A stretch of DNA of 64,000 nt from positions 39,616-103,615 of the forward strand of contig BQKZ01001402.1 in assembly GCA_036244855.1 (NCBI GenBank), written 5' to 3'. Numbering within the stretch: the stretch's first letter is position 1; each line of letters opens with the position of its first letter. This document shows, in pieces, positions 12,961 to 25,050 of this stretch. Source of the DNA: Temnopleurus reevesii. Its lineage: Eukaryota; Echinodermata; Echinoidea; Temnopleuroida; Temnopleuridae. The translations under genes and the position numbers were made by a program. The notes beneath the pieces are model-generated. The model was not told where the DNA came from and did not search any database. It saw only the letters and a program-made list of their open reading frames with translations.

Positions 12961-14100
12961 GGACATAATGATGTACAGCAAAAAATAGGGAGGACAGAAT
13001 GTGTACAATCTCATGTTCATCCATTTTCTTTACTTGTTTTCAAAGTGAGAGATTGTAGGTCTACCTGTACACATTGGCACCAATTCTGGCGTCAATACAA
13101 AGCCAAGTTGGTGCTCTTTTGTATGCAACACCGGAATGGTGTTCAAACCACATATGCAATGAATTAATTTGATTGTAAAGCTAACACAAAAATGGACAGA
13201 AGTATTTTTAACACCAAAATGCAATAAGATAAATTATTTTTAACACCAAAATCTACAGAAAAATAGTTACACTCAACACTGGTGTTATATACAAATTGTG
13301 GGTATATTTTGCACAATATAAACACATGTTTTATTTTAAGCACTCCGAGTGTGAACAGAGCCATGACTTCATACACTCGTAGAGAGCGTTGCTCTGCTCG
13401 ATCATGATCCCTTCAGGCACATCCATCCAATTATGTAAACTGTGCATGTGATTGATGTTAGGAATAGAGCGAAACTGAAGTTCTACCCAGCAATTATTCC
13501 TGCAAGGCTACCATAGCGTACACAGAGGAATTCAGCGAGAGACAGAAAAATCTAAATCTCGTACCACTGTTTTCAATATGTGCTAGTAGCGGGAAGGTTA
13601 TTATTGAATGTATGCATAATTCAACTGCGAAGCTGATTCAGGTTTCTTTTTTTAGTTTAGACTTTAAACATATATTGTTTGGATCGATGCCCTCAACCGA
13701 CCGTTCCTCTGAAAATGGGCCGTCCTGATTGAAAAATCGCAGCAAGCGTATGAATAAATATGTGGAATGCAATCGGAAAGGTCATTTTCAGTGATCTTTG
13801 GCTTTTTATTCCCTTCCAATTCTTATTTTCTTAATGAATTGTGTGAATTGTGTTCAATAATTTTTTTTTTTAAACAATAAAAAAAGAAATTTTATGACTG
13901 ACCAACGCTATTTAAAAAAGATATTTATTTCAGGGCATCCAAACTTTTTTTTGTAGGAGGGAATCTTATGTTTTGTTGCGAGATATACATTTTTGCTGGT
14001 GAATATGCTTAAACCCTGAAAATATTAATGTCCTAAAGTCATGATTGAATGCCTATAATTTTGGCCTTAGATTTGTGAGATTGTGTGTATGTGACCGTTG
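12960..14100. other. Intergenic, no gene recognised
   Basis: AT-rich, with TTTAACACCAAAAT repeated at 13207 and 13238 and several short open frames without motifs. Nothing else is evident. Confidence 0.5.
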
Positions 14101-14164
14101 TTTATGCGCATGTCTGTCTGTCTGTCTGTCTCTCTCCCTTATTTTCTCTTTCTCCTTCCCTCTC

Positions 14165-14890
14165 TCCATAGAATACCAATCATGCAGGTATCATATGATT
14201 AAGTTTGTCATTGGAGCTGTGCTTTTACTTAATCAATCAAGCATCACATCTGAATTGAGATGGAGACCTGTTACCTATCTCTCTATCTCTCTTTATCTCT
14301 CTCTCTCTCTTCCATCTCCCTCTCTGTCTCTTGTCTCCTTCCCATTTCTTTCAATCTATCTTCTACCAATCACAGAGGTATATCATATGATGGTGTTTGT
14401 CATTGGAGCTGTGTGTCTTCAATAAAGCAATCAAGCATCGTGTCTGAATGAGACAGAGGACCTGTTCCTATTCTGTCTCTCTCTCTCTCTCTCTCTCTGC
14501 CGGTCTCTGTTTGTCTGTGTGTGTGTGTGTGTCTCTCTCTCTCTTTCCCGCTCCCTTCCTCTTTCCCTCTCCCTCCATGGAATACCAATCATGCAGATAT
14601 CATATGATTGTGTTTGTCATTGGAGCTATGCATTCAATAAAGCAATCAAGCATTGAGTCTCAGTTGAGATGGGAGCACCCCCTCTTCTCTCTCTGTCCCT
14701 TTCTCTCTTTTGTATCTCCTTCATCCCTCCTCTTTCTTTCTTATCAATAGGTATCATGTGATTGTATTTGTCATTGGAGCTGTGCTTTCAGTAAAGCAAT
14801 CAAGCATCTAGTCTCAATTGACATGGAGACCTGTACATTCTAGGAATCTAGCGTCTCGTCTAGTCCTCCATACATCCAGATCGATTTCTT
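14165..14890. repeat. Four-unit tandem repeat interleaved with (CT)n
   Basis: Units with TTTGTCATTGGAGCTGTG, AAAGCAATCAAGCAT and GAGATGGAGACCTGT occur at about 14203, 14394, 14610 and 14768, separated by CTCTCTCTCT and GTGTGTGTGT runs. CT-rich sequence continues to 15260. The serine/leucine-rich frames are artefacts. Confidence 0.85.
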
Positions 14891-15259
14891 TGAATAAGAT
14901 GTCACAACTCATCTGTCCAGTCTGTATCTCCTGTACCTTTTTTGTCTCTCTGAATTGTATTTCTCTCCCCTTCCCCCTCTCCCCGACCCTTTCTATGTCT
15001 CTCTCTCTCTCTTTCTTCCTATTGCTTTCTCCCTCCCTCTCTTTCTCTCTCTCTGGAATCCATCTCTCTCTGTTAATACTCTTTTCATGGCTCATGTTTT
15101 TCTCCTCTCTCTTCCTCACCATTTTATACTTCTTATTCTCGTTTTCTTATCTCTTTACCAACATAGGTTCCTCTTTCTCCTTCTTTTATATCCTTTAGTG
15201 TCCCTTCTCTCTATCTTTCCATTGTTTCCCCCTCTCCCCTCCCTCCTACAGGTCCTCCA

Positions 15260-16200
15260 CTGTACATGAAAGCCTAACACAAATTCAATGCTCTTTGGTA
15301 ATGCTATTCAAATCGGAACTGGCTTGTGATTGTTGTGACCGCACAGTTCAATACATGATGTATGGATCTCTTGTCCCATGACCCACTATATTTTATGGAA
15401 ATAGTTTGTCTCATGTTATGATTATTTCTCCTTATTTTTCTTCAATTTTACTCTCTACTTTTTCTTTTCATCTCTCTCTCTCTATCTATCTTGCTGTTTC
15501 CTCCTTCCCTCATTGTTTTTTCGCATTTTTTAATAGACGTACCCCCATTTTTGTGCAAAAATACCATTCTCCATACTTTTCTCTTCCTTCTACCTCTTTT
15601 CTCTCAAACTTCAACTCTTCAAACTGACCAACTCCCTTTGTATATCACACATCTGAGATCTGTATGTTCGCTCTCTTTTTATCTTTTTCTCCATCTTTTT
15701 CTCCTCTCATTTTTCCTTTTTTGCCAAAACCATTTCTTGTCAATATTTATCTGTCTGGCTGTCCGCTATCATCGTCTTGAGATCAGTTACCCAAATAAGA
15801 TATCAAACTTCTTTGTTTCGATGTGCGCATACTAATACATCCAATTTGTTTGTTCCATCATGATATTCCTCCCAAATTTTGTGAAGGGAGAGATTGCCTT
15901 TAAGAATATCACATCATCTCATCCTTCTAACGACTCTCAGTCTGTTGCCTGAATGCGATCTCAAGTGCAAGTCCCAAAATGACAAATTCAAGTTTCTTGT
16001 GTTGACGGGCCTGCATATCACCTGATAAAACACGTCTAGGGTTACCATCCCTTATTGGTAGTGTTTACACGATGACAAATTTACCACGTTCTTGACATAC
16101 ATTTTTAAGCCTTGATGTTAGGAATGTGGTAATTTGTTGGATGGTGGCATGAATGGCAATGATGATAATAATGATAATAATGATATATAGCATTTAAACA
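15260..16200. other. Intergenic, CT-rich then unique; no gene seen
   Basis: Pyrimidine-rich runs continue to about 15740, then ordinary AT-rich sequence. 16045-16140 weakly resembles the GACAAATT...GACAT part of the 275-bp repeat. I see no exon-like frame. Confidence 0.6.
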
Positions 16201-16263
16201 AGCCATCTTTTTAGTCACCTATTCAGAGGCGCGAGACAAATTATCTACCCGGCCATAGGATAG

Positions 16264-16440
16264 CAATCCAAACATTGATGTAATGGTGTATGCATGAGCC
16301 GAATATCTCATCCAAAACTTACTGTTGCCACATTGATCAAATTGTATGGCTTGATCAATGTGGCAAAGTAATTTTTGGATGAGATATTCGGCTCATGCAT
16401 ACACCATTACATCAATGTTTGGATTGCGATCCAAATCTCG
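16264..16440. repeat. Long inverted repeat (arms about 80 bp)
   Basis: CAATCCAAACATTGATGTAA from 16266 is repeated inverted, ending about 16430. The arms continue through TGGTGTATGCATGAGCCGAA and CCACATTGATCAA, with only a ten-base spacer around 16348. The right arm passes directly into the duplicated segment that follows. Confidence 0.9.
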
Positions 16441-17120
16441 TTGATTTCCGCATGTGAGCGCTCCTGTTTATCTACCTCTACTCTGGCTGATTTCATTTTG
16501 GAGAATGATAACCCTGAGGTGCTGACAGAGGACTCGAGTTACAGTCGATGGCTTAACGAGGGTATGCTGCCCTCTCATGGGCCGCAAATTCCAGGAATTA
16601 ATAATAATAATACATGCAATTTATATAGTGCACGTATCCACTCTGTGGAGTGTTCAAGGTGCTTGGCATTATTATTACCCTGGCTTTAGCCCGGCGTACA
16701 CCAGCGAACGTGGCATTTCAAGGAATACTTATTCCTACCAGGTACCCATTCACCTCACCTGGGTTGAGTGCAGCACAATGTGGATGAATTTCTTGCTGAA
16801 GGAAGTTAATGTCACATGTGGGACTCAAACCGCGGCCCTCTGGTTGAAAGATGAGAGCCAGGTCCACTGCACTACGTCACCTCCCCATTTCGCATTCGTC
16901 TCATGCATACATCATCATCATTACATCAATTCCTGCATCATGAAGATCCAAATCATTTTGATATCCTCGTGTGAACGCCCCCGTTTGTCTACCTCTACTA
17001 TGGCTGATTTCATTTTGGAGAATGATAACCCGGAGGTGCTGACAGAGGACTCACGTTACAGTTGGTGGCTTAACGAGGGTATGCTGCCCTCCCATGTGCA
17101 GCATATTCCAGGAATTTGCC
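16440..17120 (+). repeat. Duplicated segment with a conserved short open frame
   Basis: Two copies (16440-16596 and 16962-17117) flank a SINE. Both read ADFILENDNPEVLTEDS then YS.WLNEGMLPSH in the same frame, and the second begins with ATG (MADFILEND). Most changes keep the frame open, but they include amino-acid changes. I do not recognise the peptide; it may be a captured exon or just young repeat. Confidence 0.6.
16594..16893 (-). mobile_element. tRNA-derived SINE, full length
   Basis: Read on the minus strand it starts with a tRNA-like head (GTAGTGCAGTGGACCTGG, B-box-like GGTTTGAGTCC), then the body CAGCAAGAAATTCATCCACA and GACCCAGGTGAGGTGAATGGG-type sequence, and ends with TATATAAATTGCATG and an ATT tail. 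It inserted just after the first copy of a duplicated segment. Confidence 0.85.
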
Positions 17121-17760
17121 GCTCCGATCATTTGATTATCTGTAAAGTTTTAGAATATATTAAAGAAAAAAATGTTTTAAATAGACATTTAGGTTTAATA
17201 GAGTTATATCGATGTCATTTATACGGGCTGTATTATAAATATACAACGCCATCAAGTCATCACACATATTCAAATCCCTATGCAAATCCTAATTTTATCC
17301 AAAATCTCTGTGGTTCTTCAAAAATGTAATGATTTTTTGTATTTTTAGAAATAGTTTTTATGTGCTCGGGGTCTTGTTGTATGTTTAAAACCAAATCATT
17401 TGAAAGTTGAAAATTGATACTTCTAAAAATCCTTCTCTACCATCTTCACTCCTAGAACTTTCCATTTTACTAAACTACAATGTAAACACATCAATAATTG
17501 GTTGCAGACAGAAGAATAATTACATGTATAAGTATAGCAAGATTATAATAATAATTGATCTCATTGATCGAGGGTAGTCACTTCAGTTTCAAGAAAATGT
17601 TCTCATGGCAGGCCCTGCAATAACAGAGTTATTATGATAGGGTAAACAGTCCAAGTTGCTCATTTTTTTCTTAAAATGCCTGTGAAATATGAAAATTAAT
17701 TGTGAATTTACTTCCATTTCAAGTCAATCATTGAACATACTACATTTAAAAACATATTGC
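17120..17760. other. Intergenic, no feature recognised
   Basis: AT-rich sequence with no exon-like frame, no repeat unit and no foldback that I could find by eye. Confidence 0.5.
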
Positions 17761-17789
17761 TCGCAGGCTCCTTAGTACAACCGTGAATG

Positions 17790-19740
17790 TCGTTTCCCTT
17801 TTAGGCTAAATTGTTGTCCCTGAAGATCCATACTTTATCCCGGAAAGATTTCCGGACCATAATTATATGAGAACTGCTCCAGCCTTTTCGATTATAAGAC
17901 ATCCTCATCGTGCCCATGAATGGAGTATACACAGATGTGAATGTTGTTCAAATATGTTTTCAGTCTTATCATCCCTAAATCTTTCTTTATCCCATTGCAA
18001 TATAAGCATCATAAATAAAAGAGAAATACTCCATCATGATAAATATGGCTTATATTTTATCCTTGCCAATGAATTCACTACAGTATGTGTAACATGTCAT
18101 TTATAACACAGGAGGATACTGTAGCTCCATGCAATGTAGCAAAGACATGAATGTTTCTTCTCTTTTCAGCCAACCAATATCATCCCTAAAGAGTCATGCT
18201 TTATCCCTGGTTGATCCCGGGATCATAAATAAAAGAGAACTCCTCATCATTATGGATTATACTTCATCCTCATCATTGATGCACATGAATACACAACCCA
18301 TGATCATCATGTCATCTACAAAATTTGAGGTTACATGCAATTAAATATAATGCGACACTGATATGAATGTTTTCATCCTAATTTCAGCCAATAATTATCA
18401 TCCCTAAAGATTCATGCTTTATCCCAGATTGATCCCGGGATCATAAATTGAATGGAAAAGCTCCATCACGAACATTATGGCTTATACTTTATCCTTGCGT
18501 ACATGTAGCACATGAATTCACAATCTAAACAGTACATAATAATTATAGCACATGAGGATATATATTTAGCTCCATGCAATGTTGTACAAAGAGCCATGAA
18601 TGTTGTTTATGTTTTTCAGCCATTTATTAATTCCTAAATCTTTCTTCATCCCATGACTATCTAAGCCATCCCATGACTATCTAAGGATCATAAATCAAAG
18701 AGAACTGCTCCATCATGATCATTACAGATTATGCTTCATCCTCATCAAGTACATGAATTCACTATTAGCTGAATACAATGCAGTGCAGACATTAATGTCA
18801 TTTATGTTTTCCGTCAGTCATTCATCCCTAAATCTTTCATCATCCCACAGCGATCTAAGGATCATAAATCAAAGAGAACTTCTCTGACATGATCATGATT
18901 ATGGATCATATTTTCTTCATCAGGAACATGAAATCACTGGCTAAACAGTATTGAGTGTCATACAGACAGACATAAATGTTGTTTATGTTTTTCAGTCAGT
19001 TATCATCCCTAAATCTTTCTCTATCCCACAGCGATATAAGGATCATAAATCAGAGAGAACTGCCCCATCATGAACATTATGGATCATATTTTCTTCATCA
19101 GGCACATGAAATCACCACCTAAATGTTACATGTAATCATCATGTCATTTGTAACACTTGAGGATATATAGCTAAATACAATAAAGTGCAGACATTAATGT
19201 TGTTTTTGTTTTCAGTCTGTTATTAATCCCTAAATCTTTCTTCATCCCATGACTATCTAAGGATCATAAATCAAAGAGAACTACCCCATCACAATCATTA
19301 CAGATTACATGTATGCTTCATCCTCATCAAGTACATGAATTCACTATTAGCTGAATACAATGCAGTGCAGACATTAATGTTATTTATGTTTTCCGTCAGT
19401 CACTCATCCCTAAATATTTCATCATCCCACAGGGGTCTATATATCATTAATCAAAGATAACTGCTCCATAATTATCATTATGGATTATATTTTATCCTCA
19501 TGATGCACGTGAATACACAACCTGTGATCATGATGTCATCTTCAAAATTTGAGGTTACATTCAACTCATGCAATATAATGCAGACATGAATGGTTTTTAT
19601 TTCAATTTCAGTTTACCACTTTCATCTCAAAAGATTCATACTTCATACCAGAATGATCCCATGATCATGAATTAAAAAGAACTTCTCCAATATAATCATT
19701 ACGGATCATACTTTATCCTTGCCAAGCTCGTGAATTCACT
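17790..19740. repeat. Satellite-like tandem array, about nine units of 170-250 bp
   Basis: Each unit has CATCCCTAAATCTTTC, GGATCATAAATCAAAGAGAA, CTCCATCATGATCATTA, ACATGAATTCACTA and ATGAATGTTGTTTATGTTTT (or variants). The ATCATAAAT anchor lies near 18010, 18221, 18439, 18686, 18859, 19040, 19261, 19441 and 19660. Units are diverged and carry indels. No coding sense. Confidence 0.88.
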
Positions 19741-19749
19741 CCCTGACCA

Positions 19750-20760
19750 GTGATATATTGGTGTATGTTTTCTGCTTTTAGCTGTCACCACTTCTGTTTT
19801 CTTTGTATGATATAAGCTTAGCCGGAATCCTATACTTGGAATTGTGTAAACATTATGCCTATTAGGGGTTTTGTGCACAGTTTTGGACGGATTAATCATA
19901 AATGTTCAGGTAAATCTACATATTAAGCTTCTAAATATGTTCTTTGAAGTGGTGTAAACACAAAACAACACATTTTTTAGATTGTTTGATAAATCTTGTT
20001 TCATTAAAATGTTTAATTTCTACGATGATTATTGAGAATTAATCTTATCCCTGTGAAAAATATGACAGATTGTTGTACAATGTATGCGGGCTGCTTTTAG
20101 CTGTCACCACTTCTGTTTTCTTTGTATGATATAAGATTAGCAGGAATCCTATACTTAGAATTGTGTAAACATTTAGCCTAGCAGGGGTTTTGTTCACTGT
20201 TAAGGACGGATTAATCAGTAATGTTCAGATAGATCTGCAGGTTAAAGATCTAAAATCTGTTCTTTGGAGTGGTTTAAACATAAAGCAACACATTTGGATT
20301 ATTGTCTTATGAAGCTTATTTTATTAAAATATTGTTAGATAAGTCAGTTTTATGGTGAATATTAAGGATTAAATTTTGTCCCCATCCAAAATATGACAGA
20401 ATGTTGTATGTAACAGATCGATATATGCAGCCTGCTTTTAATAGCTGTCACCACTTCTGTTTTCTTTGTATGATATAAGCTTAGCTGGAATCCTATACTT
20501 GGAATTGTGTAAACATTAAGCCTCACAGGGGTTTTGTGCACTGTTTAGGTGGGATTTATCAGTAATGTTCAGGTAAATCTACAGATTAAAGCTTTTTATC
20601 TGTTCTTCGAAGTGGTGTAAAGCAACACATTTGGATAATTGTTTTATGAAGTTCATTTCATTAGAATGATCTTAGAAAAGTCAGTTCTATGATGACTATT
20701 ATGTATTAAATGTTATCCTTGTCCGAAGTTGTCACCACTACTATTTTTTTGTACTGTTTA
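19750..20760. repeat. Tandem repeat, three full units of about 330 bp
   Basis: GCTGTCACCACTTCTGTTTT with CTTTGTATGATATAAG starts units at about 19780, 20099 and 20443; a fragment is at 20728. TTGTGTAAACATT, GGGGTTTTGTGCACTGTT and AGATTAAAGC-like sequences follow in order. Confidence 0.9.
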
Positions 20761-21329
20761 TTCACTGAATGGGTCACCTGAACAACATTTCTTTGCAAAA
20801 TATGAAATAAGGAAATCCCTTTTGTATGCAAAGCCATTTATATACCTTCCAACCATTAGGACTTTGAGGAAAGAATGCCAATTTTTTACAATTATTTTAG
20901 TAGAGTTTCAAGGCCATTTCAAAAGGTTTTCCTATTTTTCTTGATAATTCTACTATACAGAATTCTATGGGAAGCATGATTTCTTTCCTCTTTTCAATGA
21001 ATCATTCCACTAATATGGATTGAGGGGTTGGCATATAATTTTATTGTGTATATAAAATTGAACTTGTGTTTTTGTCCAATTTCTTTGTCCCTTCTGGTCA
21101 CCGTGCATTCTCACATGAGAGGGTGGAGAAGGGGAGTCAGTCGTCTGCCTGAACCTGGTTTTGAAATTGTGAATCACATTTGTGAATTAGCGATGCAGCG
21201 TAGATGTCAACACATAATTATTTGCCCGCCTTCTATGTCCATGTTTGTTTATAAGCTTTGGCAGTAGGCCATATATCACCAGTGTGCTTTAGTAAGTCAC
21301 GTAAGCATATGCTTGGAGCTATATATTTA

Positions 21330-23160
21330 GAATGCATGGGGTCACAACTTCCATTACATGACATCACATCAAAATATCACAGTATATGCTAATGAATATT
21401 CAACATGACATTTTTTCATATATTGATATAGTACTTTGCTATCTACTGTAGATAGCTTTATTCCTAGGTAACCATTATTTTGCAGGGCTTTTATTTCCAT
21501 GGCTCTAGCTATGCTTCAATATTCTTCTTTGAAAGAAGATGAATAGCATGTACACCATTTTTTTTTGATGGACACCACTGGCGGTATGAAGTAATTACTA
21601 CGAAATGCCCAGAGAATACATCTCTTTATTTAATATACTAAAGGAAAAATACCAGAAGGCCACAATAGCATGGTTTGACTATATATATGGATAAACATTA
21701 AACTCTGCAAGATTTATTTACCGTTCATCAAATAGTACTTTACTATCTACTGGAGATAGTTCATAATCTTTTTGGCTAACATGTTTCCATGGAATTTATT
21801 CCTAACATTACGCTTCAATTACTAATTTTAACAATTTATAGCTTCAGATTTTGTGAAGAATTTTTATTTGAAGCACAGCTCTTCCCATGGTAAATATAAA
21901 GGTATTTTGTGTTAAAAATTATCACACCAAGTCGCACTGAGAGTATGACTTCTTTTTTTTATTTACTGAAAGACAATTATCAGAAAATGTGACATTGGCT
22001 TGATTTGATTGCATGGGAATAAATGGAAAACCGTTTTAAATGGTAGTGAGTAAAGGAATATGCCATCAGTAAGCAATTCTATGCTAGCCTGTTGACTTTT
22101 CACCAATAGTACTTTAATATCTACTGTAGATAATACCATTTGAATTTTGGGCTTTATATCCAACATCTTTGCTTTTTTTGTTAGGATAGCTATCATGCTT
22201 TGATAGTACATTCTGTAATGAGAGGTAACAATGTTAATGATGAACGGCTTTTATATAGCGCTTATCAACTCTTTATGAAGAATTCTCTAAGCGCTCTACA
22301 ATTGCAGCATTATTACCCTGGCATTAGCCTGGCAGCCACTTCATTAGCGCACTTGGCGTTTTAAGGAATAAATATCCCTACCAGGTACCCATTCACCTCA
22401 CCTGGGTTGAGTTCACCACAATGTGGATGAATTTCTTGCTGAAGGAAATGAACGCCATGGGTGGGATTCAAACCTACGACCCTTTAGTTGAAAGGCGAGA
22501 GCCATGACCACTACACCACGGCGCCTCCACGTTAAGGTTTGAGGCTTTGGTTTTGGTGAATATACATGTACATGAACAACTTCTTACATTGCGTTTGGAA
22601 GTGGCACGTTAACACTTTCAATGTTTCAATTGCATGTACATTTGCATTTCCAATTATAATCTTCAGAATATACTGTGGTTATATGGTAATTCTTTATGAT
22701 TTTTCAGTCTTTTGGAGCTGTACTCACTTTCTGTTTCTTGAAAAAATCTTCATTAGTAAGGTCTGGAGATCATACTTTTTTCATTGATTGTACCTGCGAA
22801 TTCAACACCTTGTGAAAATGTTGATTGACTGACAAACCACGAAAAATTAACACCGCGAAAATATCTCGTTCTATAGTTCTTCAATATCCATGGTAGATAA
22901 TTAATTACTTGTATTGCTAACATGTTTAAGATATTTATCTTCCTGGAAAGCTCCTCAAAAATTATATAATGCTTCAATTGTTCATTTACCAAAAGCTTAG
23001 AGCTTTAGTATTTGTTACGAGTTTTGTGAAGGACAACACTTTCCATGGTAACGCATCTGCCTTGGACCAAAACAAGATAATCAAAGAAGACACTTTACAT
23101 CTCCTTTTTTTATAATTTACTGAAAGACTTGACAGCAGAGGCCACAATAGCATGCATAAT
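21330..23160. repeat. Degenerate tandem repeat with a palindromic core, four units
   Basis: Units at about 21430, 21735, 22110 and 22880 have ATAGTACTTT, a TATCTACTGTAGATA palindrome (decayed in the last), then a CCATGG and GCTTCAAT block and TTACTGAAAGAC or CCACAATAGCATG. A SINE at 22230-22531 lies between units 3 and 4. Confidence 0.75.
22230..22531 (-). mobile_element. tRNA-derived SINE, full length, inside a tandem array
   Basis: The minus strand begins GGCGCCGTGGTGTAGTGGTC and carries the B box GGTTTGAATCC, then the SINE body and a tail near GCGCTATATAAAAGCC. This is the best preserved tRNA head in the window. It separates two units of the 21.3-23.1 kb tandem repeat. Confidence 0.9.
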
Positions 23161-23519
23161 TTAGAGTTCCCGGCAGGAGCGCATCGCAGAGCAACAGGTA
23201 GACAAAGCACTGTAGCGTGTCGTTGAGAAGGCGAAAGGAGAGTAATTTGCATGATGATTCGTGCGTGGTGCAATTAATTTCTGCAGCTTCTTTTAATCGT
23301 CATGGTTACTCTGTGGAGTGATGAAGCCCATTTGTTAATAATGCCTGTTGACTGATTCCATCAACGAGTGTATTCTGACATTTCAAAACAGCCGGAATCG
23401 CAGCTCGACTTTCAAACTGCTGCATTTTTTCATGCATGTAATGGATATCCATCAGTATAAAGTGTACATCATTTAATGGATGGTTTGTCTCTGAGTGAAG
23501 GTAGGGTTTTTTGTCGTTG

Positions 23520-24130
23520 CTAATTGTGGTGATTTTCATCTTTTTGGATGATTGTGAGGCTGGGTTAAGCGGTTACAGTTATACAGACATCGACAGCATA
23601 ATAACTACAAAGAAACAACGGGTTTAGCACTACTTACTGCAGTTAGAGTTATATGGATATTGATGGCATAATGACAATCAGGAAACGGTGTTGGTTTTTG
23701 CCATAATTGTGGTGATTTTCATCTTTTTGGATTATTATGGGGTGGGTTTCGCGGTTACAGTTATACAGATATCGATAGCATATTTACGGGAAAGAAACAA
23801 TGTTGGTTTTTGCAATTGCTAATTGTGGTGATTTTCATCTTTTTGATGATTATGGGGTTGGATTTAGCGGTTACAGCTATACAGAGATTGGTAGCGTAAT
23901 GACAAGAAAGAAATAAGGTTGTTTTTGCTGTTGCTAATTGTGGTGATTTTCATCTTTTTGATGATTTTGGGGTTAGATTTAGCGGTTACAGCTATACAGA
24001 GATTGGTAGCGTAATGACAAGAAAGAAATAATGGTGGTTTTTGTCATTGCTAATTGTGATGATTTTCATCTTTTTGAATGATTATGGGGGTGCGTTTTGC
24101 ATTTTCTGCTGTTACAGATATTGCTAGCAT
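23520..24130. repeat. Tandem repeat, five units of about 117 bp
   Basis: ATTGTGGTGATTTTCATCTT starts units at about 23524, 23707, 23825, 23937 and 24054 (the last has ATTGTGATG). Each continues with GATTATGGGG and AGCGGTTACAG...ATACAGA. Units 3 and 4 are the most alike. Confidence 0.9.
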
Positions 24131-24593
24131 TTTAACAATCAAACAATGTCGGTGTTTGGATGTTGCGTGTGTACCTGTATGTAGCGATTTCCATCATAAA
24201 CACTGCACTAGCATCAAATAATGTTTGACTATAGATGCTGTGTGAATGTGTCGAGGGAGGCTCAATATTACAAAAGGTTAGCACAAAAGATGTTTGATTT
24301 CAGATGCTGTATGTATATAATGTGTGAGAGGTTGTTGTTGTTTATATTCCCCTGACAAATGAGACAGGTGTCTCTGAAAATTAGGGACCATTTTGAATTA
24401 TTAAATTGGCTATACAAATGAACTACACCATTCTTTTGAGTTGATTTTTGTGTGATTAATGTGCACAGTTTGATGAGCGCTTTTTATATAGGGGCACATT
24501 CTAAGACATTCTGTCAAATTAGTCTTAAATGTAATGTAATTTGCGTTTACCCTTTTTGGGAGTTTAAATATTGTATAATGTTTTGTTTTTAAG

Positions 24594-24722
24594 CCCCGGT
24601 CACATAGGTCCCCGGAAGCAACACGATTCTCTCCGACTCGTCGTTCTGAGGCAGTTAACTGTGAATTAAGAAAGAGTCGGGGTGAATCGTGTTGCTTCCG
24701 GGGTCCTATGTGACCGGGGCTT
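24594..24722. mobile_element. Foldback element with very long matched arms
   Basis: AGCCCCGGTCACATAGGTCC at 24594 pairs with GGTCCTATGTGACCGGGGCT ending at 24722. The arms extend inward through CCGGAAGCAACACGATTC, about 50 bp in all. GC-rich against an AT-rich background; about 1.4 kb before the start codon. Confidence 0.88.
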
Positions 24723-24835
24723 TAGTGTCATCTGAAATTTTTACTTGCATCAGCACGTACCAGTTTGTACCAAGAATAGCTTTATTTCATCCAGCTACCA
24801 GCAGCTAAAGCAAAAGACATTTTTAAATTTTATAA

Positions 24836-24990
24836 GCATCGTGGCCTAATGTGGTTACAAAATTTGGCTGGCTCGAATCCCTGTCATGTTGCTAATTTTC
24901 CTCAGCTTGAAATTTATCCACATTTTGCTGTATTCAGCCCAGGTGAGATGCAGTACATGTAATGCCTTCAGCATCAATTACATTATTTTC
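24836..24990 (+). mobile_element. Old SINE remnant before the gene
   Basis: GCATCGTGGCCTAATGTGGT and GGCTCGAATCCCTGTC resemble the tRNA head and B box, followed by TTATCCACATTTTGCTGTAT and CAGCCCAGGTGAGATGCAG. Strongly diverged. Confidence 0.6.
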
Positions 24991-25050
24991 ATTACTGATA
25001 TAGTATAATATTAACAATGTGTCTCTATTGTTTTTTATCTCATCTGCAGG

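Noticed and set aside
14045..15270. Serine/leucine-rich open frames
   Set aside because: Products of (CT)n and CT-rich tandem repeat sequence, present in several frames at once.
17790..19740. CRISPR-like regularly spaced repeats
   Set aside because: Units are long and diverged, with no short exact repeat plus unique spacers, and the surrounding DNA is clearly animal nuclear.
22470..22531. tRNA gene on the minus strand
   Set aside because: A and B boxes are present but the sequence continues into the SINE body, the cloverleaf 3' half is not complete, and other copies share the body and tail.
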